Assembly (NCBI GenBank): GCA_027490215.1
Contig: JAIXYO010000037.1
Coordinates: 16,102 to 80,101, forward strand
Source of the DNA: Rubrivivax sp.
GTDB taxonomy: Bacteria > Pseudomonadota > Gammaproteobacteria > Burkholderiales > Burkholderiaceae_C
Length of the DNA stretch: 64,000 bases
Direction: 5' to 3'
Shown here: in pieces, positions 45,013 to 54,906 of the stretch
Layout of the letters: every line of letters begins with the position of its first letter
Numbering within the stretch: the stretch's first letter is position 1
Translations under genes and position numbers: made by a program
The notes under the pieces: model-generated
What the model was told of the DNA's origin: nothing
Database searches by the model: none
What the model saw: the letters and a program-made list of their open reading frames with translations, nothing else

Positions 45013-46056
45013 ATGACCATGAACACCCACACGCATGACCTCAGCCCCTGGCAGCACAGTCATGTGTTCGACAGCGGCAACCGCCGTGGCGAAGCCCGCA
45101 CCCGCGTCGTGCTGGCGGTGACGCTGATCACCATGGTGGCCGAGATCATCGGCGGCTGGCTGACCGGTTCGATGGCACTGCTGGCCGATGGCTGGCACAT
45201 GGGCACGCATGCACTGGCGCTGGGCGTGGCCACGGTGGCCTACGCGCTGGCACGGCGCCACGCGCGCGACACCCGCTATGCCTTCGGCACCTGGAAGATC
45301 GAGGTCCTGGGCGGCTTTGCCAGCGCACTCGTGCTGGCGATCGTGGCGGTGGGCATCGCCTTCGAGTCGGCCCTGAGGCTGTGGCACGGCACGCCCATCG
45401 ACGCGGCCGCTGCGCTGTGGGTCGCCTGCATCGGTCTGGCGGTCAATCTGGTGTCCGCCTGGTTGCTGCATGGCGCCGATGACGCACCGCATGACCATGG
45501 CCATGCCGCCCACGACCATGCGCGCGGCCACGCGCATGACCATGCGCACGACCATGCGCATCATGACCACCCCGTCGCCACAGCCGACGGTGGTCACGAC
45601 CTGAACCTGCGGGCGGCCTATGTGCATGTGCTGGCCGATGCGCTGACTTCGGTGCTGGCGATCCTGGCGCTCGCCGCGGCCCTGTGGTTGGGCTGGCAGT
45701 GGCTCGATCCGCTGGTCGGTGTGCTGGGCTCGGTGGTCATCGGGGTGTGGTCTGTCGGCCTGCTGCGCCAGACCGCTGCGGTGCTGCTCGACCGGGAGAT
45801 GGACCACCCGCTGGTCGATCAGATCCGCACTGCCATCGAGTCCGACGGCGATGCCCGGGTGGCCGACCTGCACCTGTGGCGTGTGGGTCGACAGCAGTAC
45901 GCGGCCATTGCGAGCATCGTTGCCGATGTGCCGCTGCCGTCAGCCGAGTACCGCGCGCGCTTGGCGACCTACCCGGCGCTGGTGCACCTGTCGCTGGAGG
46001 TCAACCAGTGCCCGCATGCCGCTCAGGCTTCGGCGGCGTTCAGCGCTTCCCACTGA
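45013..46056 (+). CDS. dmeF: Cation diffusion facilitator, DmeF-type
   Basis: 347 residues with six membrane helices. The start (THTHDLSPWQHSHVFDSGN) and LADGWHMGTHALALGVA with NLRAAYVHVLADALTSVLAI fit the DmeF branch of cation efflux proteins (Co2+/Ni2+, possibly Zn2+). A His/Asp-rich loop of about 30 residues lies between helices IV and V. It exports metal from the cytoplasm in exchange for protons. It sits on the plus strand between pepP and murU, and its 3' end overlaps murU by 34 bases. Confidence 0.9.
   Translation: MTMNTHTHDLSPWQHSHVFDSGNRRGEARTRVVLAVTLITMVAEIIGGWLTGSMALLADGWHMGTHALALGVATVAYALARRHARDTRYAFGTWKIEVLGGFASALVLAIVAVGIAFESALRLWHGTPIDAAAALWVACIGLAVNLVSAWLLHGADDAPHDHGHAAHDHARGHAHDHAHDHAHHDHPVATADGGHDLNLRAAYVHVLADALTSVLAILALAAALWLGWQWLDPLVGVLGSVVIGVWSVGLLRQTAAVLLDREMDHPLVDQIRTAIESDGDARVADLHLWRVGRQQYAAIASIVADVPLPSAEYRARLATYPALVHLSLEVNQCPHAAQASAAFSASH
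45490..45576 (+). repeat. His/Asp-rich codon repeat inside the cation exporter gene
   Basis: Imperfect tandem copies of CATGACCATG / CACGCGCATGAC encode alternating His, Asp and Ala. Such loops in cation exporters bind metal and often vary in length between strains. Confidence 0.75.
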
Positions 46057-46745
46057 GCCGGCGTGCCGACGTTTTCCCACGGACCCCGGTAGACCTCGGC
46101 CGTCACGCGCTGCGCCCGCATCGCGGCGAACAACAGAGGCCCGAGCGCGGCCCGACTGCCGGGCGCGATGCCGTCGAACAGCGACGCGCGGCACAGCGCG
46201 ATGTTCGCGTAGGTCCAGCGTTGGCCGTCCGGGCCCACGCCATCGGCCAGACCCAGACCGTCGGCGGACAGCCCGAAATCACCTTGTGAGTGGTACGGCG
46301 GGTTAGGCACCAGCCAGAGGTGGGCGAGCCGATCGCTGGTGGCGAAACGTTGCGCCTGCTCTGCATCGAAGTGAAAGCCCGGCATGTAGATGTCGCCTGA
46401 CACGACCCAGAAGCATTCGCCATCGGCCGAATCCGGCATACCGCGCAACAGCGGCAGCGCGGTCGCAATGCCACCCGCAGTTTCGAGCGCACCGCCGTGA
46501 TCGCGGCCCTCACGCGAATAGTGCAGCGCCAGACCGAAACGCGCACCATCGCCCAGCGTATCGACGATCTGATCTTCCAGCCACGCCGTGTTGACGACCA
46601 CCTCACGGATGCCGTCGCGCGCCAGGGCGTCGAGATGCCATTCAATCAGCGGTTTGCCGCGCACCGGCAGCAGGGGCTTTGGTGTCACGTCGGTCAGCGG
46701 GCGCATGCGCTCGCCGCGGCCGGCCGCCAGCACGATGGCTTTCAC
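46023..46745 (-). CDS. murU: Nucleotidyltransferase, MurU-like
   Basis: 240 residues from GTG 46745. The nucleotide-binding start is KAIVLAAGRGERMRPLTDVTPKPLLPV, with GKPLIEWHLDAL and VVSGDIYMPG. This fits N-acetylmuramate-1-phosphate uridylyltransferase, part of a peptidoglycan recycling route that bypasses de novo UDP-MurNAc. Its usual partner kinase AmgK is not in the window. Related nucleotidyltransferases for sugars are an alternative. In relatives it is normally directly upstream of pepP. Confidence 0.85.
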   Translation of the reverse strand: MKAIVLAAGRGERMRPLTDVTPKPLLPVRGKPLIEWHLDALARDGIREVVVNTAWLEDQIVDTLGDGARFGLALHYSREGRDHGGALETAGGIATALPLLRGMPDSADGECFWVVSGDIYMPGFHFDAEQAQRFATSDRLAHLWLVPNPPYHSQGDFGLSADGLGLADGVGPDGQRWTYANIALCRASLFDGIAPGSRAALGPLLFAAMRAQRVTAEVYRGPWENVGTPAQWEALNAAEA

Positions 46746-46822
46746 TGGAGAACGCTCGGTGGGCTGCTGTCGAGGGCAGCGATGGAGGTCAGGCGCGGCA
46801 TCCAGCAAATTATCGAGGCCTC

Positions 46823-46833
46823 CTAGAATCTAG
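46823..46833 (+). promoter_or_regulatory. Candidate tkt promoter within a palindrome
   Basis: CTAGA-A-TCTAG is a perfect inverted repeat that contains TAGAAT (46824-46829), a good -10 box. It lies 36 bases before the tkt ATG, so a regulator binding it would block the promoter. Confidence 0.4.
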
Positions 46834-46865
46834 GGTTTCTATCGACCGCCACCTCAGGGATCTGC

Positions 46866-48908
46866 ATGGCTTCTACCGCGTCAAACCACTCCACCTCCCT
46901 GATGGCCAATGCCATCCGTGCACTGACGATGGACGCCGTGCAGCAGGCCAATTCGGGCCACCCTGGCGCGCCGATGGGCATGGCCGACATTGCGGTGGCC
47001 CTGTGGAGCCGGCACCTGAAGCACAACCCCGGCAACCCGCATTGGGCCGACCGCGATCGCTTCGTGCTGAGCAACGGTCATGGCTCCATGTTGATCTACG
47101 CACTGCTGCACCTCACCGGGTATGCGCTGCCGATGAGCGAGTTGCGCAACTTCCGCCAACTGCACAGCAAGACGCCGGGCCATCCCGAGGTCGGCATCAC
47201 GCCAGGCGTCGAAACCACCACCGGTCCGCTGGGCCAGGGCATCACCAATGCGGTGGGCTTTGCGCTGGCCGAGAAGCTGCTGGCAAGCGAATTCAACCGT
47301 CCCGGCCACACCATCGTCGACCATCACACCTATGCCTTCCTCGGCGACGGTTGCCTGATGGAAGGCATCAGCCACGAGGCCTGCGCACTGGCCGGCGCCT
47401 GGAAGCTGAACAAGCTGATCGCGCTGTACGACGACAACGGCATCAGCATCGACGGGCAAGTGAAGCCGTGGTTCATCGATGACACACCGAAGCGCTTCGA
47501 GTCGTACGGCTGGAACGTCATCGCCAATGTCGATGGCCACGATGTCGACGCGGTCGATGCCGCCATCGCCCAGGCCAAGCGCGCAGACAAGCCGACACTG
47601 ATCTGCTGCAAGACCACGATCGGCAAAGGCTCGCCGAACCGGGGTGGTACGGCCAAGGCGCATGGCGAGGCACTGGGTGCGGAAGAAATCAAGCTGACCC
47701 GCGAAGCGCTGGGCTGGGCGTCGGAGCCCTTCGTGATTCCCGAAACCGTCTACGAGCATTGGGACGCGCGCCACAGCGGCCTCGCCGCCGAAACGGCCTG
47801 GGTCGATGCCTTCGAGGCCTACGGCAAGGCCTACCCCGAACTGGCGCTCGAGTTCGTGCGCCGCGTTGACGGCAAGCTGCCGAAGAATTTCGCACAGGTC
47901 GCAGTCGATGCAGCGTTGGCCGCGCACACCAAGGCGGAGACGGTGGCCAGCCGCAAGGCCAGCCAGATCGCGCTGGAAGCCTTCACCAAGGCGCTGCCTG
48001 AACTGCTCGGCGGCAGCGCCGACCTGACCGGCTCGGTCTTCACCAACACCAGCAGCACGCCGGCGCTGCGCTTCGATGAGGCAGGCGCCGTGGTCACAAA
48101 AGAAGGGCAAGGCGGCCGCCACATCAACTACGGCGTGCGCGAGTTCGGCATGGCGGCGATCATGAATGGCGTCGCGCTGCACGGCGGCTTCATTCCCTAT
48201 GGGGGCACCTTCCTGACCTTCAGCGACTACAGCCGCAATGCGGTGCGCATGGCCGCGCTGATGAAGCTGCGGGTGGTGCATGTGTTCACCCACGACAGCA
48301 TCGGCCTTGGCGAAGACGGCCCGACCCACCAGTCGGTCGAGCATGTGGCCTCGCTGCGGCTGATTCCGGGCCTCGACGTCTGGCGCCCGGCCGACACCGC
48401 CGAGACCGCGATCGCCTGGACCTGCGCACTGCTGAACCATGATCGCCCGACAGCGCTGATCCTGTCGCGGCACAACCTGCCGTATGCGCCGAAGAGCGGT
48501 CTCGATGACATCTCGAAAGGCGCCTACGTGCTGGCCGAGCCGAGCGAGGTGGGGCTGAAGAAGAAGGCGCAGGCGGTGATCATCGCGACCGGCTCCGAGG
48601 TCAGTCTGGCGCTGCATGCCCAGCAGTTGCTGGCGCAACAGAAGGTCGCCGTACGTGTCGTGTCGATGCCTTCCACCACGATGTTTGACCGCCAGAGCGC
48701 GGCTTACAAAACCAGTGTGCTGCCGAAGGGCCTGCCGCGTATCGCGGTCGAGATGGGTGTGACCGACGGCTGGTGGAAGTACGGCTGCGCGGCCGTCGTC
48801 GGCATCGACACCTACGGCGAATCAGCACCTGCACCGGTGCTGTTCAAGCATTTCGGCTTCACGGCCGACAACGTGGTCGCGACGGTGCTGCGCGCGCTCA
48901 AGCGCTGA
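46866..48908 (+). CDS. tkt: Transketolase
   Basis: 680 residues. It moves two-carbon units between sugar phosphates with thiamine diphosphate. It shows [40 protein letters not shown], and [21 protein letters not shown] 46866 follows an AGGGA site. It precedes gap by 33 bases, so pentose phosphate and glycolytic steps are co-expressed. Confidence 0.97.
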   Translation: MASTASNHSTSLMANAIRALTMDAVQQANSGHPGAPMGMADIAVALWSRHLKHNPGNPHWADRDRFVLSNGHGSMLIYALLHLTGYALPMSELRNFRQLHSKTPGHPEVGITPGVETTTGPLGQGITNAVGFALAEKLLASEFNRPGHTIVDHHTYAFLGDGCLMEGISHEACALAGAWKLNKLIALYDDNGISIDGQVKPWFIDDTPKRFESYGWNVIANVDGHDVDAVDAAIAQAKRADKPTLICCKTTIGKGSPNRGGTAKAHGEALGAEEIKLTREALGWASEPFVIPETVYEHWDARHSGLAAETAWVDAFEAYGKAYPELALEFVRRVDGKLPKNFAQVAVDAALAAHTKAETVASRKASQIALEAFTKALPELLGGSADLTGSVFTNTSSTPALRFDEAGAVVTKEGQGGRHINYGVREFGMAAIMNGVALHGGFIPYGGTFLTFSDYSRNAVRMAALMKLRVVHVFTHDSIGLGEDGPTHQSVEHVASLRLIPGLDVWRPADTAETAIAWTCALLNHDRPTALILSRHNLPYAPKSGLDDISKGAYVLAEPSEVGLKKKAQAVIIATGSEVSLALHAQQLLAQQKVAVRVVSMPSTTMFDRQSAAYKTSVLPKGLPRIAVEMGVTDGWWKYGCAAVVGIDTYGESAPAPVLFKHFGFTADNVVATVLRALKR

Positions 48909-49940
<1,032 letters not shown>

Positions 49941-49971
49941 GACGCGTAGCTCTGCCCTGCCGGCCGCACGA

Positions 49972-50631
49972 TCAGCGCGCGGTGCAGGGTGTGAAACTGC
50001 GGCCCACCACGCTGGCCGGCAGGGATTCCAGCACCGCGACCTCGCTGGGCGTGGCATCGATGCGCAACTGATGCTGCGGCGTCGAGGGAGCGCTCGCTGC
50101 ATCTGGTGTCATCTGCACCCAGCGGCGGGCGATGCGACGGGTTTTTGCATTCGCCGCCAATGCGGTCTCAGCGGAGGCCAGTTCGACACCGTTGAACGGC
50201 CCAGCCTCCAGGCACCGCGTCCCAGGAGGCGCCGGTGGTGGAGGTGGAGCCGGGGCGAGTGCCAGAACCGCCGCCGACCCTGCTGACGCAGTCGATGCCG
50301 CAGATGCCTGAACCGCCGCCGAAGCACTGGTCTCGGCAGACGCGGGCGCCGATGCGGCCTCTGATGCCGCGCTGCTGGCGGCGCTGGCCGCATCGACACC
50401 GCTGGCGGTACTGGCTGCAGCACTCGCCGCTGAGACGCCTGCGGCCGGGGTCGATGCAGCCACAGGTGGCCTCAGCAGTTGCACCGCTTCGGGACGCACC
50501 TGTCGCAACAGCCGCTCAGGCTCATGTCCACCTGCTGCTGTGGTGCCGCCGGCAGTCCTGAGCCCACCCTGCGACCAGACGAAAAACGTCAGATTCGCGA
50601 GCACCAGGGCCAGCAGCAGGCCCCTCAGCAT
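49972..50631 (-). CDS. Membrane-anchored SPOR-like protein
   Basis: 219 residues. One N-terminal membrane helix (LRGLLLALVLANLTFFVWSQGG) is followed by a long Ala/Ser/Val low-complexity linker (about 55-130) and a proline stretch. The C-terminal part CLEAGPFNGVELASAETALAANAK resembles the start of SPOR domains that bind denuded peptidoglycan; the rest is divergent. In relatives a SPOR protein follows birA and coaX. Here it overlaps the birA stop by seven bases. Confidence 0.72.
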   Translation of the reverse strand: MLRGLLLALVLANLTFFVWSQGGLRTAGGTTAAGGHEPERLLRQVRPEAVQLLRPPVAASTPAAGVSAASAAASTASGVDAASAASSAASEAASAPASAETSASAAVQASAASTASAGSAAVLALAPAPPPPPAPPGTRCLEAGPFNGVELASAETALAANAKTRRIARRWVQMTPDAASAPSTPQHQLRIDATPSEVAVLESLPASVVGRSFTPCTAR

Positions 50632-51632
50632 GGCGGGCTGGCGGTGGTGGGGCTCAGCCGGACGCTGACCTCGCCGGACATGACTTCGCGCAGTCCGTCG
50701 TCGGCCACGCGCACGCGCAAAGCGCCGGTGCCCGAAACACCCTCCGCAATGCCTTCGATGCCACTGGACGTGCGGGCCGCCAAGTCAGACCCGCCCATGC
50801 TCACTGCTCCGGTATGCACTGCGCGGCCACGCAGCACATCGCGAGCAGCGAAGCGCTCGGCAAAGCCGGCGAATCCTTCGCGCTCGAAGCGCTGCAGCGC
50901 TTCGACCAGCGGCAACACGATGCGTGCCAGCACCTGCGGCGCACTGACCTCGGGATCGATTTCCTGCAGGCAGGCAAACCCGCTGGCAGCCTGCGCCTGG
51001 GCCAGAGACAAGGGCAGCACGTTGAGGCCGATGCCGACCACCGCCAGCCGCATTTCACCGGCAGGCACGGTTTCGATCAGCAGGCCACCAAGCTTGCGGC
51101 CCTCGGCTGTGCTGCCTCCGGGCGGCATCAGCCAGAGGTCATTCGGCCATTTGATACCGATCCAAGGGTCGGTTGCCGAGGCGCCACTCAGACCGCTCGC
51201 GACTTTTCCCGCCGGGTCAAGGGCATCGGCCAGGGCCACGCCGACCGCCAGCGAAAAGCCGGACCAATCGACCGGGGCCAGCGGCATGGCCAGCGAGAAG
51301 GTCAGCGAAGCCACGGCCTCGGATTGCCAAACCCGGCCGTGCCTGCCGCGCCCCTGTGTCTGGTGTTCGGCCACCAGCAGACAGGGTTGGTGGTCGGCGG
51401 TACGTCGCCCGAACGCCTGGCTTTCGGTGCTGCGGCGCACCTGGGCCCGGTCGCCCTCGACTGAGAGCCGGCTGCCAACGCGCGCCCGTTCCAGCAGCGC
51501 CGAATTCGTCGACGCGATCTCCGAAACCACTTCGATGCTCAGATCGGGCAGCCAGGGTGCCAACCGGTGGTAGAGCTGCTCCACGTTCCAGGTGAGGCCG
51601 TGGTCGGCGGCGATTGGCAGGGACTGATTCAT
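50625..51632 (-). CDS. birA: Biotin-[acetyl-CoA-carboxylase] ligase
   Basis: 335 residues from ATG 51632. The biotin-AMP loop is in EHQTQGRGRHGRVWQS, the substrate lysine in IGIKWPNDLWLMP. There is no helix-turn-helix domain at the N-terminus, so it is a ligase only and not a repressor. It attaches biotin to the carboxyl-carrier protein of acetyl-CoA carboxylase. The start overlaps the SET gene stop as ATGA, and its stop overlaps the SPOR gene. Confidence 0.9.
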   Translation of the reverse strand: MNQSLPIAADHGLTWNVEQLYHRLAPWLPDLSIEVVSEIASTNSALLERARVGSRLSVEGDRAQVRRSTESQAFGRRTADHQPCLLVAEHQTQGRGRHGRVWQSEAVASLTFSLAMPLAPVDWSGFSLAVGVALADALDPAGKVASGLSGASATDPWIGIKWPNDLWLMPPGGSTAEGRKLGGLLIETVPAGEMRLAVVGIGLNVLPLSLAQAQAASGFACLQEIDPEVSAPQVLARIVLPLVEALQRFEREGFAGFAERFAARDVLRGRAVHTGAVSMGGSDLAARTSSGIEGIAEGVSGTGALRVRVADDGLREVMSGEVSVRLSPTTASPPC

Positions 51633-52135
51633 CGTGATTTCGGTGCCAGCATGGTGCCGCGACAGGCCGGGCTGCCGCAACGGCAGGCGTATTGCTTCTT
51701 CAATTTCGCGGTCTGGCGTTCGTCGAGCACCAGACCGTAGTCGTAGAACAGTTCGTCGCCCGGCTGCAGGTCGCGCAAAGCGCGAATGAACACCCGACCG
51801 TCCGTTTCATCGGCCTGGCAGTTGGGATCGCAGGCGTGGTTGATCCAGCGCGAGCTGTTGCCGCCGACCTTGGCGTCGATCACCTTGCCGCCTTCCAGAC
51901 TGAAGTAGAAGGTATGGTTGGGATCTTCTGGATCATGCGGGTGGCGGCGCAGGGCCTCGGGCCAGCCGATGACTTCACCTGTGTATTCGATGATCAGTTC
52001 GTCGCGGGCGATCGGCGCCACTGCAAACACGCCCCGACCATGCACGCTGCTGCGCCTGACCTGGAAGCGCCGATTCGATGCTGCGGGGAAGCTGTTTCGA
52101 GCCGTCACTTGCGTCATCGACTTCTTTGGGTACAT
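51629..52135 (-). CDS. SET-domain protein lysine methyltransferase-like
   Basis: 168 residues from ATG 52135, with an alternative ATG at 52117. The SET domain shows VHGRGVFAVAPIARDELIIEYTGEVI, the SAM/knot motif NSSRWINHACDPNCQA, and DELFYDYGLVLDE. A post-SET-like cysteine cluster CRCGSPACRGTML closes it. SET proteins methylate protein lysines; bacterial substrates are mostly unknown. It heads the SET-birA-SPOR group. Confidence 0.9.
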   Translation of the reverse strand: MYPKKSMTQVTARNSFPAASNRRFQVRRSSVHGRGVFAVAPIARDELIIEYTGEVIGWPEALRRHPHDPEDPNHTFYFSLEGGKVIDAKVGGNSSRWINHACDPNCQADETDGRVFIRALRDLQPGDELFYDYGLVLDERQTAKLKKQYACRCGSPACRGTMLAPKSR

Positions 52136-52141
52136 TGAAAT

Positions 52142-52183
52142 TGTGTGCGTGCGTGGGCGTGCGCCCGTGCGTGCATGCGCGCG
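52142..52183. repeat. Alternating purine-pyrimidine tract (Z-DNA-prone)
   Basis: About 42 bases of almost perfect GT/GC/CG alternation (TGTGTGCGTGCGTG, GCGTGCGC, CGTGCGTGCATGCGCGCG) lie between the divergent SET gene and topB. Such tracts flip to left-handed DNA under negative supercoiling. Confidence 0.7.
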
Positions 52184-52272
52184 AGACGGTGAATTGTAGA
52201 GAGGCGCACGCCGTGAATCGAGCCCGTGTTGATCAACCCCACGACACCTTTCCAGCGTTTTGACAAATAAAC

Positions 52273-54894
52273 ATGACCAAGACTTTGATCATTGCCGAGA
52301 AGCCCAGCGTCGCACAGGACATCGTGCGGGCGCTCACGCCTGTGGCGGGCAAGTTCGACAAGCAAGCCGACCATTTTGAAAACGACCGCTACGTCGTCAC
52401 CTCGGCGGTCGGCCATCTGGTCGAAATCAAGGCGCCGGAGGAATTCGACGTCAAGCGAGGCAAGTGGAGCTTCAACAACCTGCCGGTGATCCCGCCGCAC
52501 TTCGATCTGGCGCCGATCGACAAGGCCAAGTCGCGGCTGCAGGCCGTCGTCAAGCTGGTCAAGCGCAAGGACGTGACCGCGCTCATCAATGCCTGTGACG
52601 CGGGACGCGAAGGTGAGCTGATCTTCCGGTTGATCGTGCAGTACGCGGGTGTCAACGAGAAGAAAGCCACGACCAAGCCCATCCAGCGGCTGTGGCTGCA
52701 GAGCATGACGCCGCAGGCGATCCGCGACGGCTTCGACAAGCTCCGCGGTGACACCGAGATGCAGGGCCTGTCCGACGCCGCACGCAGCCGCAGCGAGGCC
52801 GACTGGCTGGTCGGTATCAACGGCACCCGCGCGATGACCGCGTTCAATTCCCGTGATGGCGGCTTCTTCCTGACCACGGTCGGCCGCGTGCAGACACCCA
52901 CGCTCAGTGTGGTGGTCGAGCGCGAGGAAAAGATCCGCAAGCACGTGTCCAGGCCGTACTGGGAAATCAAGGCGACCTTCGCCGCAGCCGCGGGCGAATA
53001 CGACGGCAAGTGGTTCGACCCGAAATGGAAGAAGAACCCCGACGATGCCGAACTGCGCAACGATCGCGTCTGGAATGAGGCCGACGCCCAGGCCATCGCG
53101 CAGGCGGTGCGCGGCCAGCCTGCGAGCGTCAGCGAAGAAGCCAAGCCGAGTTCGCAGAGTGCGCCCGGCTTGTACGACCTGACCACCTTGCAACGCGAGG
53201 CCAACTCGCGCTTCGGCTTCAGCGCCAAGACGACGCTCTCCATCGCGCAGGCGCTGTACGAGAAGCACAAGGTACTGACCTACCCGCGAACCGACAGCAA
53301 GGCGCTGCCCGAGGACTACCTGCCAGTCGTCAAGGACACCATGGCCATGCTGGCCGACGAGGAGCTCCCCGGCCCGCTGCGGGTCCTGTCGGGCCACGCG
53401 CGCAAGGCGCTCAATGATGGCTATGTCAAGCCGAACAAGCGCATCTTTGACAACGCGAAGGTGTCAGACCACTTCGCCATCATCCCGACGCTGCTGGCTC
53501 CGAAGAGCCTGACCGAGATCGAGGCCAAGCTTTACGACATGGTCGTCAAGCGCTTCCTCGCGGTGTTCTACCCGCCGGCCGAGTTCATGGTCACCACCCG
53601 CATTTCGACTGTGAAAGCCACTGGCAAGGACTTCACTTTCCAGACCAACGGCAAGGTCATGGTCAAGCCGGGATGGCTCGCGGTCTACGGCCGCGAGGCG
53701 CAGGAAGACGATGCCAATCTGGTCGCCGTGGCGCCTGGCGAAATCGTGCGTACCGAGAATGTGGATGTCAATGCGCTGAAGACCAAGCCACCCGCGCGCT
53801 ACACGGAAGCCACGCTGCTGAGCGCGATGGAGGGTGCCGGCAAGCTGATCGACGACGACGAGTTGCGCGAAGCCATGGCCGAGAAGGGCCTGGGCACACC
53901 GGCGACGCGGGCGCAGACGATCGAAGGGCTGATCCTGGAGAAGTACATCGTGCGCGAGGGCCGCGAGCTGATCCCCACGGCCAAGGCGTTTCAGCTGATG
54001 ACGCTGCTGCGCGGCCTGCAGGTCGAGGAATTGACCCAGCCCGAGCTGACCGGCAACTGGGAATACCAGCTCGCGCAGATGGAGCACGGCAAGCTCAGCC
54101 GCGACGCCTTCATGGCCGAGATCGCGGCGATGACGCAGCGCATCGTCGCCAAGGCCAAGGAATACGACCGCGACACCATCCCCGGCGACTACGCGACGCT
54201 GAAGGTTCCGTGCCCGAACTGCGGCGGCGTGGTCAAGGAAAACTACCGCCGGTTCACCTGCATCGGCCAGGAAGGCGCGGTGACCTCAGACGCGGGCGAA
54301 GGCCCGGGCTGCGGCTTTTCCATCAGCAAGATCCCCGGCAGCCGCAGCTTCGAGCTGCCCGAGGTCGAGGCCTTCATCGCGAACAGGAAGATCGGCCCGC
54401 TCGAAGGCTTTCGCTCCAAGGCCGGCTGGCCGTTCACCGCCGAGATCAAGCTGGTCTACGACGACGAGATCAAGAACTGGAAGCTCGAGTTCGACTTCGG
54501 GGATGACGCGAAGGCCGAGGCCGGCGAGGCGGTCGATTTCTCCGAGCAGGAGCCGCTCGGACACTGCCCGAAGGACCAGGGCAAGGTCTTCGAGCACGGC
54601 ACCAGCTATGTGTGCGAACACGCGGTCGGTGCCAACGTCACCTGCGACTTCAAGAGCGGCAAGATCATCCTGCAGCAGCCGGTGCCACGCGAGCAGATGA
54701 CCAAACTGCTGCAGACCGGCAAGACCGATCTGCTGGAGAACTTCGTGTCCAACAAGACCCGGCGCAAGTTCAAGGCGCGGCTGGCCTTCGACGCGAAGGA
54801 AGGCAAGGTCAGCTTCGAGTTCGAGCCGCGCCCTGCAAAGCCAGCCGCCAAGGGCGCCGCGGCAAAGAAGGTGGCAGCGAAGAAGTCGGTCTAG
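52273..54894 (+). CDS. topB: DNA topoisomerase III
   Basis: 873 residues. A Toprim domain at the start (TLIIAEKPSVAQDIV) is followed by the topoisomerase core with catalytic tyrosine near residue 337 in LTYPRTDSKALP. Two C-terminal zinc-ribbon-like domains carry CPNCGG...C...C and CPKDQG...C...C. A basic KKVAAKKSV tail ends it. It decatenates DNA by single-strand passage. The 137 bases upstream hold the Z-DNA-prone tract. Confidence 0.95.
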   Translation: MTKTLIIAEKPSVAQDIVRALTPVAGKFDKQADHFENDRYVVTSAVGHLVEIKAPEEFDVKRGKWSFNNLPVIPPHFDLAPIDKAKSRLQAVVKLVKRKDVTALINACDAGREGELIFRLIVQYAGVNEKKATTKPIQRLWLQSMTPQAIRDGFDKLRGDTEMQGLSDAARSRSEADWLVGINGTRAMTAFNSRDGGFFLTTVGRVQTPTLSVVVEREEKIRKHVSRPYWEIKATFAAAAGEYDGKWFDPKWKKNPDDAELRNDRVWNEADAQAIAQAVRGQPASVSEEAKPSSQSAPGLYDLTTLQREANSRFGFSAKTTLSIAQALYEKHKVLTYPRTDSKALPEDYLPVVKDTMAMLADEELPGPLRVLSGHARKALNDGYVKPNKRIFDNAKVSDHFAIIPTLLAPKSLTEIEAKLYDMVVKRFLAVFYPPAEFMVTTRISTVKATGKDFTFQTNGKVMVKPGWLAVYGREAQEDDANLVAVAPGEIVRTENVDVNALKTKPPARYTEATLLSAMEGAGKLIDDDELREAMAEKGLGTPATRAQTIEGLILEKYIVREGRELIPTAKAFQLMTLLRGLQVEELTQPELTGNWEYQLAQMEHGKLSRDAFMAEIAAMTQRIVAKAKEYDRDTIPGDYATLKVPCPNCGGVVKENYRRFTCIGQEGAVTSDAGEGPGCGFSISKIPGSRSFELPEVEAFIANRKIGPLEGFRSKAGWPFTAEIKLVYDDEIKNWKLEFDFGDDAKAEAGEAVDFSEQEPLGHCPKDQGKVFEHGTSYVCEHAVGANVTCDFKSGKIILQQPVPREQMTKLLQTGKTDLLENFVSNKTRRKFKARLAFDAKEGKVSFEFEPRPAKPAAKGAAAKKVAAKKSV

Positions 54895-54906
54895 CGTTGC
54901 TGCGCC

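Noticed and set aside
45490..45576. Tandem repeat as a mobile or CRISPR element
   Set aside because: The repeat is in frame within the exporter and codes for the His-rich loop typical of the family.
46881..48638. 585-codon open frame opposite tkt
   Set aside because: Antisense of transketolase, without motifs or ribosome binding site.
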